From the NCBI GenBank assembly GCA_030655075.1, contig JAURWE010000131.1, forward strand, positions 1 to 64,000: a DNA stretch of 64,000 nt. The letters are read 5' to 3'. The first letter of the stretch is position 1. Each line of letters opens with the position of its first letter. The DNA comes from Pararhizobium sp. GTDB taxonomy: Bacteria; Pseudomonadota; Alphaproteobacteria; Rhizobiales; Rhizobiaceae. Below are positions 24,781-32,848 of the stretch, piece after piece. Position numbers and translations under genes: made by a program. The notes beneath the pieces are model-generated. The model was given only the letters and a program-made list of their open reading frames with translations, was not told where the DNA came from and searched no databases.

Positions 24781-25776
24781 ATGAACCCCAGAACTCCTCT
24801 CCTGCTCGCCTCGGCCCTGATGTTTTCCGCAGGCGTCGCCCGCGCCGAAGCGCCCAATGTCGTCGTCTCGATCAAGCCGGTGCACTCGCTGGTCGCCGCC
24901 ATCATGCAGGGCGTCGGCGAACCGTCGGTCATCGTCGATGGCGCCGCCTCGCCGCACACGTTCAGCATGAAGCCATCGAATGCGGCGGCGCTGCAGGATG
25001 CCGACGTCGTCTTCTGGGTCGGCCACGGGCTGGAAGCCTTTCTGGAAAAGCCGCTGGAGGCGCTGGGCTCCAACGCCAGGATCGTTGAACTGGACGATGC
25101 ACCGGGCCTCGAAAAGCTGAAATTCCGCGAAGGCGGCGCGTTTGAAGCGCACGATGACGGCGACGAGGCGCATGAAGGCGAAGAGGCCGGCCACGACCAC
25201 GCCACTGAGGAAAAAACCACTGAAGCGGGTCATAAGCATGAGCACGAGCATGGCGACACCGACATGCATCTCTGGCTCGACCCTGCCAATGCCAAGGCCA
25301 TGGCCGCCGAGATCGAAAAGACCCTTGCTGAAGTGGATCCGGCCAATGCTGCAGCCTACAAGGCCAACGCAGTAGCTCTCAACACCAAACTCGACACGCT
25401 GGACACGGAAATCGCCGGCACTGTCTCCTCGGTGAAGGACAAGCCCTTCATCGTCTTCCACGACGCCTACCAGTATTTCGAACACCGCTACAAGGTGAAG
25501 GTCGCAGGCTCGATTACCGTCAGCCCCGAAACCATTCCGGGCGCTGAACGCATTTCTGAAATCCAGGCCAAGGTGAAGGAGCTGGGCGCAACTTGCGTCT
25601 TTGCCGAGCCGCAGTTCGAGCCGAAACTGGTGACCGTGGTGCTGGAAGGCGGAACCGCCAAGTCCGGCGTGCTCGACCCGGAAGCCGCCACCTTGACCGC
25701 CGGTCCGGATCTCTACTTCGACCTGATGCGGGGCATTGCGAACTCTCTGAAGGATTGCCTGTCGTCGGGCAGCTGA
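24781..25776 (+). CDS. znuA: Zinc ABC transporter periplasmic binding protein ZnuA
   Basis: 331 residues with a signal peptide (cleavage near residue 22, ARA-EAP). Expected zinc ligands are His59 ('AASPHTFSMKPS'), His163 ('DMHLWLDP') and His227 ('FIVFHDAYQYFEHRY'). A His/Glu/Asp-rich loop spans about 124-157, as in other ZnuA. It ends in a Cys-containing tail ('ANSLKDCLSSGS'). Ribosome site GGAG before ATG. It is transcribed alone from a Zur-box promoter, divergent from znuC, with a terminator after it. Confidence 0.96.
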   Translation: MNPRTPLLLASALMFSAGVARAEAPNVVVSIKPVHSLVAAIMQGVGEPSVIVDGAASPHTFSMKPSNAAALQDADVVFWVGHGLEAFLEKPLEALGSNARIVELDDAPGLEKLKFREGGAFEAHDDGDEAHEGEEAGHDHATEEKTTEAGHKHEHEHGDTDMHLWLDPANAKAMAAEIEKTLAEVDPANAAAYKANAVALNTKLDTLDTEIAGTVSSVKDKPFIVFHDAYQYFEHRYKVKVAGSITVSPETIPGAERISEIQAKVKELGATCVFAEPQFEPKLVTVVLEGGTAKSGVLDPEAATLTAGPDLYFDLMRGIANSLKDCLSSGS

Positions 25777-25804
25777 CGGCCGGGTTCCTTAAAGCTCACA
25801 TCGA

Positions 25805-25829
25805 GGCGGGCCCACCGGTCCGCCTTTTT
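25805..25829 (+). terminator. Rho-independent terminator of znuA
   Basis: GGCGGGCC (25805-25812) pairs with GGTCCGCC (25817-25824) with one G-U pair and a 4-base loop, then TTTTT. Confidence 0.85.
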
Positions 25830-25840
25830 CAGACCCATCG

Positions 25841-25857
25841 ATGTAATATTATTACAT
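25841..25857. promoter_or_regulatory. Candidate Zur box 3, upstream of zigA
   Basis: ATGTAAT-ATT-ATTACAT, a perfect 7-bp-arm palindrome ending 15 bases before the zigA ATG, so a bound repressor would cover the start region. Confidence 0.78.
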
Positions 25858-25872
25858 GAAAAGGATTGCGAT

Positions 25873-27078
25873 ATGACAGGAAAGCTGCCGGTGACGGTGC
25901 TGTCCGGCTTTTTCGGTGCCGGAAAGACCACGCTCTTGAACCACATCCTCAACAACCGCGACGGATTGCGCGTTGCCGTCATCGTCAACGACATGAGCGA
26001 GGTCAACATCGATGCGGCTCTGATCCGCGATGGTGGCGCCAACCTGTCGCGCACCGATGAGGCGCTGGTCGAGATGAGCAATGGCTGCATCTGTTGCACG
26101 CTGCGCGACGACCTCCTGAACGAGGTGCGCAAACTGGCCGAGCAGGACCGTTTCGACTACCTGCTGATCGAATCGAGCGGCATTTCCGAACCCCTGCCCG
26201 TCGCCACCACCTTCGATTTCCGCGACGAAGAGGGCATCAGCCTGTCCGATGTCGCCGTGCTGGATACGATGGTGACCGTGGTCGATGCGGTCAATCTTTT
26301 GAAGGACTATGCCTCCACCGACTTCCTCGCCGATCGCGGCCAGACGGCCGGAAGCGGCGACATGCGGGCGCTGGTTGATCTGCTGGTCGACCAGATCGAG
26401 TTTGCCGATGTTGTCGTTCTCAACAAGGCCGGCACCGCTACGCCGCACGAGCGCGACGCTGCGCGAAAGATCATCATCGGCCTCAATCCGGACGCCGAAC
26501 TGGTCGAGGCAGATTTCGGGCGGGTGAACCTGCGCGACCTCCTCGGCACCGGCCGCTTCGATTTCGCCAGGGCCGCGCAGCATCCTCTCTGGTTCAAGGA
26601 ACTCAACGGTTTCAAGAATCACATCCCGGAGACCGAGGAACATGGCATCCGCTCCTTCGTCTACAGGGCACGCCGGCCGTTCGATCCGATAAAGTTTCAA
26701 AGCTTTATCGACCGGCCATGGCCAGGCCTGGTGCGCGCCAAGGGCTTCTTCTGGCTGGCCACCCGGCCGCACTATGTCGGCGAAATAAGCCAGGCAGGCG
26801 CGCTCGTTCGCACCGGCAGGATGGGCCTTTGGTGGTCCGCCGTCCCGAACAGGCAATGGCCGGATGAGCCGCAGTTCCACGCGTCGCTCGGCCCCTATCT
26901 CGACCCGGTCTGGGGCGACCGCCGCCAGGAAATCGTCTTCATCGGCTGCGACCCGATGAGCGAGGCCGGGATCAGGGCCGATCTCGATGCCTGCCTGATC
27001 GATACCGAGACCTTCACGCCCGATCTATGGCGCAACCTGGACGATCCCTTTGCCAGCTGGGCGTTTGAGGCGGCCTGA
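25873..27078 (+). CDS. zigA: Zinc-responsive G3E GTPase metallochaperone (ZigA/COG0523)
   Basis: 401 residues. Walker A 'LSGFFGAGKTTLLNHIL', the metal-site motif CICC (residues 72-75, in 'SNGCICCTLRDDL'), 'LIESSGISEPLPVATTF' and the guanine site 'VVVLNKAG'. The C-terminal CobW_C domain has 'RARRPFDPIKFQSFIDRPWP' and ends with 'DPFASWAFEAA'. Proteins of this subgroup are made in zinc starvation and are thought to hand zinc to client enzymes. The Zur box just upstream supports that. The name ZigA is by resemblance and context. Confidence 0.9.
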   Translation: MTGKLPVTVLSGFFGAGKTTLLNHILNNRDGLRVAVIVNDMSEVNIDAALIRDGGANLSRTDEALVEMSNGCICCTLRDDLLNEVRKLAEQDRFDYLLIESSGISEPLPVATTFDFRDEEGISLSDVAVLDTMVTVVDAVNLLKDYASTDFLADRGQTAGSGDMRALVDLLVDQIEFADVVVLNKAGTATPHERDAARKIIIGLNPDAELVEADFGRVNLRDLLGTGRFDFARAAQHPLWFKELNGFKNHIPETEEHGIRSFVYRARRPFDPIKFQSFIDRPWPGLVRAKGFFWLATRPHYVGEISQAGALVRTGRMGLWWSAVPNRQWPDEPQFHASLGPYLDPVWGDRRQEIVFIGCDPMSEAGIRADLDACLIDTETFTPDLWRNLDDPFASWAFEAA

Positions 27079-27285
27079 TGGTGGCAAGCGGCGAGACATC
27101 ACGATTTGCCTGCGTCGCCGCCGATGCAGGCAACGGCAGCTTCCATGCGGAACCATGCGGCTGCGGGAAGATCGCCCCCCTGCAACCCAGAGGGACAGCA
27201 AACCGCAGGTTCACGCAAGCCTCGAAGCGCATAAGGAAAGGGCTGAGGAATCCGGTTGCGATTCCATCTCTTCGGGGGATTGAAC

Positions 27286-29223
27286 ATGACGTTTGAAAAT
27301 GCAGCGCGCATCCCTATGCCGGACACTGCGCAAAAAACCGCGCAGTCAGACACCTATCATGATGCCCTTGCTGCCGTGAATGCGCTTCTGGGCTCCGGCG
27401 CCAGCCCTGATATCTTCGTGGAAGCCGGCGAGACGCTGGCGCGGCTGGGGATGACGGAAGAGGCGGCGGAAGCCTTCCAGCATGCGGCCGAACGCGGCGG
27501 CCCGGATGCGCCCGCCCATGGCCTGCGGGCGGCGGACCTCTATTTCCAGATCGGCATCGACGACAAGGCGCTGCTTCTCGCCATGCAGCTCTACCGCGTC
27601 ATGCCGGACAATCCCGATCTCGCCTACATCATGGCCTCGCTGTTCATCAAGAGCGGCGACTGGCAACTGGTTGACCTGGTCAAAAACACGCTGGTTGCCA
27701 GCGACCGGTCCGAGCACCTGCGTCTCGCCGCCCGGCTGATCGGCGACGATGTCCGCAACACCAACAATCTCGTCCTGTTCAAGAAGCTGCGCGCACTCCA
27801 CCCTGACGACAACCACATCCGTTTCGCCCTCATGGGTTTTGCCCGCGAGTTCTGCGACTACGACGTGCTCGATGTCGAAGAAGCCGCATTAGAGGCCCAG
27901 CTCGCAGCGGGCTTTACCGCATTGCTGACAGCCGAAACACCGCACAACAATCTGATGTGGTGCGATGATGAAAGCCTGAACGGCTTGGCCACCAACGTCC
28001 GCAACCTGCCGGTGGTGCCGCGCACCAGCGCCGCCCAGCGCCGCAGCCAGCCGCATGTGTTCGCCGACAAGATCCGCATCGGCTACCTGTCATCGGATTT
28101 CTGGGACGATCACGCCACCATGCGGCTGTTCCAGAGCGTGCTGACCGCCCATGACGCATCCCGCTTCGACATCACCCTGTTCTGCTATACGCCTGACATG
28201 TTCGTCGGCTTCGACGGCGGCAACCGCGCCAGCTGGAACCGCATCGTGCCGATCGGCCACCTGAGCGACGCCGAGGCCGAAGCAACGATCCGCAGCTTTG
28301 GCATCGACATTCTGGTCGATCTCAAGGGCCACACCGGCGGTGCCCGCTCGGCGATCATGAACCGCATGGCGGCGCCGGTGCAGGTCGCCTGGCTCGGTTT
28401 TCCCGGCAGCACCGTCAACATCGACTGCGACTATGTCATCGGCGACCCGGTCGTGCTGCCCGACAGCGCCAAGCCGCACTATCACGAGAAATTCTGCCGC
28501 CTGCCGGAAACCTATCAGCCGAACGACCCGGTGTTTCGCGCCCTGCCCGCCGCCGCATCGCGGGCGTCGCTCGGCCTGCCGGAACCGGCCTTCGTCTTTG
28601 CCGCCTTCAACTCGTCGCGCAAGATCTCTAGGCCGACGATCGCGCTCTGGAGCCGCATCCTCAAGGGCACCGAAAACACGGTTCTGTGGATCATGTGCGA
28701 CAGCGATACGGCTCGCGACAACATTGCCAAGCGGCTGACCTCGGCGGGAATCGCGGAAAGCCGCGTCATCTTTGCGGCAAAGATGGCCTATGAATCCCAC
28801 GTCGCCCGGCTGCAGGCCGCCGATCTCGGGCTCGACACATTTCCCTACAATGGCCACACGACCACGTCCGACAAGCTTTGGGCCGGACTGCCGGTCATCA
28901 CCGCCAAGGGCTCCAACTTCGCCTCTCGTGTTTCGGAAAGCCTGCTCAACGCCATCGGTCTTTCGGATTTGGTCGCCGAGGATCATGAGGATTTCTGCAA
29001 TCTCGCCATCCGGCTGGCCAGCGACCGCAGCAGCATTGCCGCCTTGAAGCAGCGTCTTCAGGTAAACCGCTTCGTCTCGCCGTTGTTCGATGCCGAACGT
29101 TTCTGCCGGCATCTGGAAACCGCCTACCAGACCATGGCGGACAGGGCGAAATCGGGACAAGAGCCGCTGCATTTCGACGTGCCGGCACTGCCGCCGCGCA
29201 CCGCGCCGTTTCTCCTGCGCTGA
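27286..29223 (+). CDS. OGT/SPINDLY-like glycosyltransferase (GT41) with TPR-like N-terminus
   Basis: 645 residues. About 1-230 is a helical TPR-like region ('EAGETLARLGMTEEAAEAFQ'). The rest is the GT41 catalytic region: 'IRIGYLSSDFWDDHATMRLF', 'DILVDLKGHTGGARSAIMNR', 'APVQVAWLGFPGSTVNIDCD', 'VFAAFNSSRKISRPTIALWS' and 'LDTFPYNGHTTTSDKLWAGL'. In eukaryotes these add GlcNAc or fucose to Ser/Thr. Bacterial members' targets are mostly unknown. The ATG at 27286 follows GGGGGA. It lies 207 bases after zigA with no Zur box of its own. A terminator follows. Confidence 0.92.
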   Translation: MTFENAARIPMPDTAQKTAQSDTYHDALAAVNALLGSGASPDIFVEAGETLARLGMTEEAAEAFQHAAERGGPDAPAHGLRAADLYFQIGIDDKALLLAMQLYRVMPDNPDLAYIMASLFIKSGDWQLVDLVKNTLVASDRSEHLRLAARLIGDDVRNTNNLVLFKKLRALHPDDNHIRFALMGFAREFCDYDVLDVEEAALEAQLAAGFTALLTAETPHNNLMWCDDESLNGLATNVRNLPVVPRTSAAQRRSQPHVFADKIRIGYLSSDFWDDHATMRLFQSVLTAHDASRFDITLFCYTPDMFVGFDGGNRASWNRIVPIGHLSDAEAEATIRSFGIDILVDLKGHTGGARSAIMNRMAAPVQVAWLGFPGSTVNIDCDYVIGDPVVLPDSAKPHYHEKFCRLPETYQPNDPVFRALPAAASRASLGLPEPAFVFAAFNSSRKISRPTIALWSRILKGTENTVLWIMCDSDTARDNIAKRLTSAGIAESRVIFAAKMAYESHVARLQAADLGLDTFPYNGHTTTSDKLWAGLPVITAKGSNFASRVSESLLNAIGLSDLVAEDHEDFCNLAIRLASDRSSIAALKQRLQVNRFVSPLFDAERFCRHLETAYQTMADRAKSGQEPLHFDVPALPPRTAPFLLR

Positions 29224-29251
29224 CCCGTCGCAAAGCCTCCAAAACCGATGA

Positions 29252-29275
29252 GGGCGGCCGATGGGCCGCCCTTTT
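29252..29275 (+). terminator. Rho-independent terminator after the GT41 gene
   Basis: GGGCGGC (29252-29258) pairs perfectly with GCCGCCC (29265-29271), followed by TTTT. It probably also serves the converging rcnB-like gene. Confidence 0.82.
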
Positions 29276-29299
29276 CATGTTCGATGCGTCCAGCGTAGC

Positions 29300-29659
29300 T
29301 TAGTTGGCAGCCGCGACGCCAAGGATCACGCCGGTGGCGAGCGTCACCAGAAGCAGGTCGTTGTTGACGCGAACCCACTGCTGGCCGCGTCCGGGAGCGC
29401 GCAGCTTGTACTGGCGATAATCGCGTGCGTTCAGGATATTGCGGCGCTCGGCCCGCGACAGCTTCTGGCCCTTGCCCCAGCGGTGCTTCTTCACCACGAC
29501 ACGCTTTTCCACATGCTTGGTGACGATCCGCTTGCCGTTGCGGAATTCAACCTGCTTTTCCACATGCCGGTCGACGTGACGGACGTTGCTCTGGGCAGAC
29601 GCCGCCATCGGCGTTGCGAGGAAAGAGGCGGCAAGGAGGGCTACAAAAATGCGTTTCAT
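29300..29659 (-). CDS. RcnB-like periplasmic protein
   Basis: 119 residues with a signal peptide (1-22, 'AASAQ'), a basic middle rich in Lys/Arg/His ('EKRVVVKKHRWGKGQKL') and a C-terminal RcnB domain 'DYRQYKLRAPGRGQQWVRVN' followed by a hydrophobic end. RcnB of E. coli helps nickel/cobalt homeostasis. Many rhizobial relatives have unknown roles, so metal function here is only inferred, though the zinc genes are close. Strong SD GGAACC-type sequence before ATG. Confidence 0.83.
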   Translation of the reverse strand: MKRIFVALLAASFLATPMAASAQSNVRHVDRHVEKQVEFRNGKRIVTKHVEKRVVVKKHRWGKGQKLSRAERRNILNARDYRQYKLRAPGRGQQWVRVNNDLLLVTLATGVILGVAAAN

Positions 29660-29728
29660 GGTCGGTTCCTTTCGTGTGTTGACGGGCCGAACCTAGACCC
29701 GAGACAATGAACGGAAACTGAATTTAAG

Positions 29729-29744
29729 ATTACAAATTCGTAAT
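29729..29744. promoter_or_regulatory. Near-palindrome upstream of the RcnB-like gene
   Basis: ATTACAAATTCGTAAT, a 16-bp inverted repeat with 7 of 8 pairs, 70 bases upstream of the start, where a regulator could bind. It shares an ATTAC half with the Zur boxes but not their spacing. Confidence 0.35.
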
Positions 29745-30103
29745 GAAAACCGATGCTTGGCGGAAACTCCTGAGATTTTCTCACACCGTATGGCGCAGCA
29801 AAATGTCGGCCGAGGTCGGCTCAAAGCCCTGTGGGCCAGCCGATGGCGGCGAATGCCGTTGATTCGTTTGAGGGTGACGAGAGCTCGACTGACGGACGTC
29901 GAAAAAGCCGAACGGCACGGCGTCGAGTATACGAATTTGCTCAACGTCGGGGCTTTTTCAAAGTGCTCATATACGACTTTGGTCTGACGCTGGCGGACCA
30001 GCGGGGAAAATCGCCCTTCAGACTTGAAACGCCTTCTGAAATCGGCACTGTGTCTGGGCTTGGCAAAAAAATGGAAAAACCAGCCACTGCGGGGAGGAAC
30101 ACC
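29745..30103. other. Leader region of the TRAP membrane genes; no gene supported
   Basis: It holds a 9-bp inverted repeat, GAAAAAGCC (29901-29909) and GGCTTTTTC (29951-29959), separated by 41 bases. This could form an RNA structure. Open frames crossing it lack family similarity. It ends with the strong dctQ ribosome site GGGGAGG. Confidence 0.4.
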
Positions 30104-30679
30104 ATGTACCCACTGCTTGTTATCAGCAGGTCCATCGACCGTGTCACCGAGATTATCGGCAAATCGGTGTCCTGGCTCATTTTGCTGGCGGTTCTGGTCA
30201 GCGCCGGCAACGCGATCATCCGCAAGATCTTCAACATGTCGTCGAACGCCTGGCTGGAAGCACAGTGGTATCTCTTCGGCGGCGCCTTCATGCTGGCGGC
30301 CGCCTATACGCTGAGCCAGAACGAACATATCCGCATCGATGTCGTCTACGCAAAGTTTTCGCGCCGAACGCAGCACTGGATCGACCTCCTTGGCCACATC
30401 CTTTTCCTGATGCCCTTCGTTCTCTTGATGCTCTATTACCTGGTTCCCTATGTTCTGATGTCCTACCGTTCGCAGGAGGGCTCCTCAAGCGCCGGCGGCC
30501 TGATCGTCTGGCCGGCCAAGGCCATCTTGCTGTTCGGCTTCCTCCTGCTCGCCTTTCAGGGCGTCTCGGAAATCATCAAGAAGATCGCCATCATGACCGG
30601 CGACCTGGAAGACCCCGCCCCTTACGTGCCGACCCACGCGCCGCTCGACGATGCCACCCTGCCGGAGGTGCGCCAATGA
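30104..30679 (+). CDS. dctQ: TRAP transporter small membrane subunit DctQ
   Basis: 191 residues with four hydrophobic segments and the family stretch 'WLEAQWYLFGGAFMLAAAYT' then 'SQNEHIRIDVVYAKFS'. The start at 30104 follows GGGGAGG. The frame is open 91 codons further but that part is not family-like. ATGA overlap with dctM. It should pair with DctM in the inner membrane and with the binding protein encoded at 32849-33949. Confidence 0.93.
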   Translation: MYPLLVISRSIDRVTEIIGKSVSWLILLAVLVSAGNAIIRKIFNMSSNAWLEAQWYLFGGAFMLAAAYTLSQNEHIRIDVVYAKFSRRTQHWIDLLGHILFLMPFVLLMLYYLVPYVLMSYRSQEGSSSAGGLIVWPAKAILLFGFLLLAFQGVSEIIKKIAIMTGDLEDPAPYVPTHAPLDDATLPEVRQ

Positions 30680-32451
30680 TCGAGTTCATTGCCGAAAACC
30701 TCGCGCCGATCATGTTCATGTCGCTGATCGTCTTCATGCTGCTCGGCTATCCCGTCGCCTTCTCGCTCGCGGCAAACGGGCTGCTGTTCTTCATCATCGG
30801 CGTCGAGCTGGCGCCGATGTCGGATTCGATCAATCTCTCCTGGCCGCTGCTCAACGCCCTGCCCGAACGGTTCTGGGGGGTGATGTCGAACGACACATTG
30901 CTCGCCATCCCCTTCTTTACCTTCATGGGCATCGTGCTTGAGCGGTCCGGCATGGCCGAAGACCTGCTCGACACGATCGGCCAGCTGTTCGGCCCTGTGC
31001 GCGGCGGTCTTGCCTATGCTGTCATCTTCGTCGGCGCGCTTCTGGCCGCCACGACCGGCGTCGTTGCCGCCTCCGTCATCGCCATGGGTTTGATCTCGCT
31101 GCCGATCATGCTGCGCTATGGCTACGACCGCAGCGTCGCCTCGGGCGTGATCGCTGCCTCCGGCACGCTCGCCCAGATCATCCCGCCGTCGCTGGTTCTC
31201 ATCGTTCTGGCCGACCAGCTCGGCCGCTCCGTCGGCGACATGTATGCCGGCGCCCTCATTCCCGGCCTCGTGCTGACCGGCCTCTACATGCTCTACATCC
31301 TGATGATGAGCTTCCTGCGGCGGGAATCGATGCCGGCGCTGCCGCTGGAGGCCCGCACGCTCGGCTCCGGCGTCACCTCGCTGTTTGTCGCCCTGCTCGT
31401 TGCTGCAGGCATTGCCTATGCCGCCCACGTCTACCTGTCGCCGACCCAGGGCGAAAACGCCGACATCCTCGGCGCAACCGTCGGTGTCGCCTTCATCTAC
31501 ATCGTCGCCCTGATCGACCGGACGGTGAAATTCAATGCGATGTCACGGCTGGCCCAGCAGGTCATCATCGTGCTGATCCCGCCCTTGGCGCTGATCTTCC
31601 TCGTGCTCGGCACCATCTTCCTCGGCATCGCCACGCCCACCGAAGGCGGCGCCATGGGTGCCGTCGGCGCGCTGGTCATGGCAGGCGCCAAGGGCCGCCT
31701 GAACATGGACCTCATGCGCTCGGCGCTGGCCGCCACGACGCGGCTGTCGTCCTTCGTGCTGTTCATCCTCATCGGCGCCCGCGTCTTCTCGCTGACATTC
31801 TACGGCGTCAACGGCCATCTCTGGGTCGAGCACCTGCTGGTCTCTATGCCCGGCGGCGAAACTGGCTTCCTGATCGCCGTCAACCTGCTGGTCTTCTTCC
31901 TGGCCTTCTTCCTCGATTTCTTCGAGCTGGCCTTCATCATCGTGCCGCTGCTGGCGCCGGCCGCCAATGCCCTCGGCATCGACCTCATCTGGTTCGGCGT
32001 ACTCTTGGGCATCAACATGCAGACGAGCTTCATGCACCCGCCCTTCGGCTTCGCGCTGTTCTATCTGCGCTCGGTCGCCGCCAAGGTGCCCTATCTCGAC
32101 CGGGTCACCGGCAAGGTGACGCAACCGGTGACGACAGGCCAGATTTACTGGGGCGCCGTGCCCTTCGTCTGCATCCAGGTGCTGATGGTCGCACTCACCA
32201 TCATGTTTCCGCAGATGGTCATGCATTACAAGGGAACCGGCACCGGCATTGATCCGAACACGATCAAGATCGAAGTGCCCGGCTTCGGCAACAATGGCGG
32301 CGGCATGACGCTCCCCGACAACGGCGGCGGCCTCGGCCTTCCCGGCGGCCTGCAGCTGCCTGCCGGCAACCCGCTGGACGGTGCCGAGAAGCCGGCCGAC
32401 GGCGAGAAGAAGCCCGCCACCGACCTGAGTGCCCCGCCATCGTTCAATTGA
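30676..32451 (+). CDS. dctM: TRAP transporter large membrane subunit DctM, with Gly/Pro-rich tail
   Basis: 591 residues, longer than common DctM (about 430), with extra membrane segments in the middle as in the large-DctM subgroup used for alpha-keto acids and related compounds. Family signs: 'LLGYPVAFSLAANGLLFF', 'GVVAASVIAMGLISLPIMLR', 'PSLVLIVLADQLGRSVGDMY' and 'GTIFLGIATPTEGGAMGAVG'. The last 70 or so residues are a low-complexity tail rich in Gly, Pro, Asn and Lys. It is Na+-coupled by analogy with the family. Confidence 0.94.
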   Translation: MIEFIAENLAPIMFMSLIVFMLLGYPVAFSLAANGLLFFIIGVELAPMSDSINLSWPLLNALPERFWGVMSNDTLLAIPFFTFMGIVLERSGMAEDLLDTIGQLFGPVRGGLAYAVIFVGALLAATTGVVAASVIAMGLISLPIMLRYGYDRSVASGVIAASGTLAQIIPPSLVLIVLADQLGRSVGDMYAGALIPGLVLTGLYMLYILMMSFLRRESMPALPLEARTLGSGVTSLFVALLVAAGIAYAAHVYLSPTQGENADILGATVGVAFIYIVALIDRTVKFNAMSRLAQQVIIVLIPPLALIFLVLGTIFLGIATPTEGGAMGAVGALVMAGAKGRLNMDLMRSALAATTRLSSFVLFILIGARVFSLTFYGVNGHLWVEHLLVSMPGGETGFLIAVNLLVFFLAFFLDFFELAFIIVPLLAPAANALGIDLIWFGVLLGINMQTSFMHPPFGFALFYLRSVAAKVPYLDRVTGKVTQPVTTGQIYWGAVPFVCIQVLMVALTIMFPQMVMHYKGTGTGIDPNTIKIEVPGFGNNGGGMTLPDNGGGLGLPGGLQLPAGNPLDGAEKPADGEKKPATDLSAPPSFN

Positions 32452-32488
32452 CGACGCGGGGCTCTCCGCGTGAGCCTGCTCCAAGACC

Positions 32489-32581
32489 CGTCATCCTCGG
32501 CCTTGTGCCGAGGATCTGCCGCAATCCGCCTCGTCTTTGTATCGACTTGATCAGATGCTCGGGACAGGCCCGAGCATGACG
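32489..32581. repeat. Intergenic double-hairpin repeat, copy 1
   Basis: Begins CGTCATCCTCGGCCTTGTGC and ends in GCATGACG. It holds two hairpins (CTCGGC..GCCGAG and GCTCGGG..CCCGAGC), and its ends are inverted repeats (CGTCATC, GCATGACG). Copies 2 (32644) and 3 (61830) share both arms with diverged centres. Confidence 0.8.
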
Positions 32582-32643
32582 GCGGTGGGTGGTGCCGCGC
32601 CCGGTAGGGGACCGCGATGAGGCAGCGAAAGCCCTCCAGACCT

Positions 32644-32737
32644 CGTCATCCTCGGCCTTGTGCCGGGGATCTGCCGCAATTGCCTCTGGTCTCTGTTTCG
32701 ACGGGGTCGGATGCTCGGAACGGGCCCGAGCATGACG
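32644..32737. repeat. Intergenic double-hairpin repeat, copy 2
   Basis: Same outer arms as copy 1 and begins 155 bp after it. The first hairpin arm has GCCGGGG in place of GCCGAGG. The DNA between the copies does not look coding. It fills the gap between the convergent dctM and dctP genes. Confidence 0.8.
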
Positions 32738-32790
32738 GTGACTGAGGGTGCCTGGCCCGGTATGCAGTCCCCGCTCGCTATGGGACGCAC

Positions 32791-32824
32791 AAAAAAACCC
32801 GGAGCATCGCGGCTCCGGGTTTTT
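32791..32824. terminator. Bidirectional terminator between dctM and dctP
   Basis: AAAAAACCCGGAGC, a 6-base loop and GCTCCGGGTTTTT form a perfect stem flanked by A and T runs, so it works in both directions. It lies 25 bases past the dctP stop. Confidence 0.92.
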
Positions 32825-32848
32825 CTCATTTCAAGCTGACGGCTGCGC

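Noticed and set aside
27079..27285. A small frame after zigA
   Set aside because: The 72-residue frame shows no family and no ribosome site and is more likely leader sequence of the GT41 gene.
30265..30675. Upstream extension of dctM overlapping dctQ
   Set aside because: The region is dctQ in another frame. The ATGA overlap gives the true dctM start at 30676.
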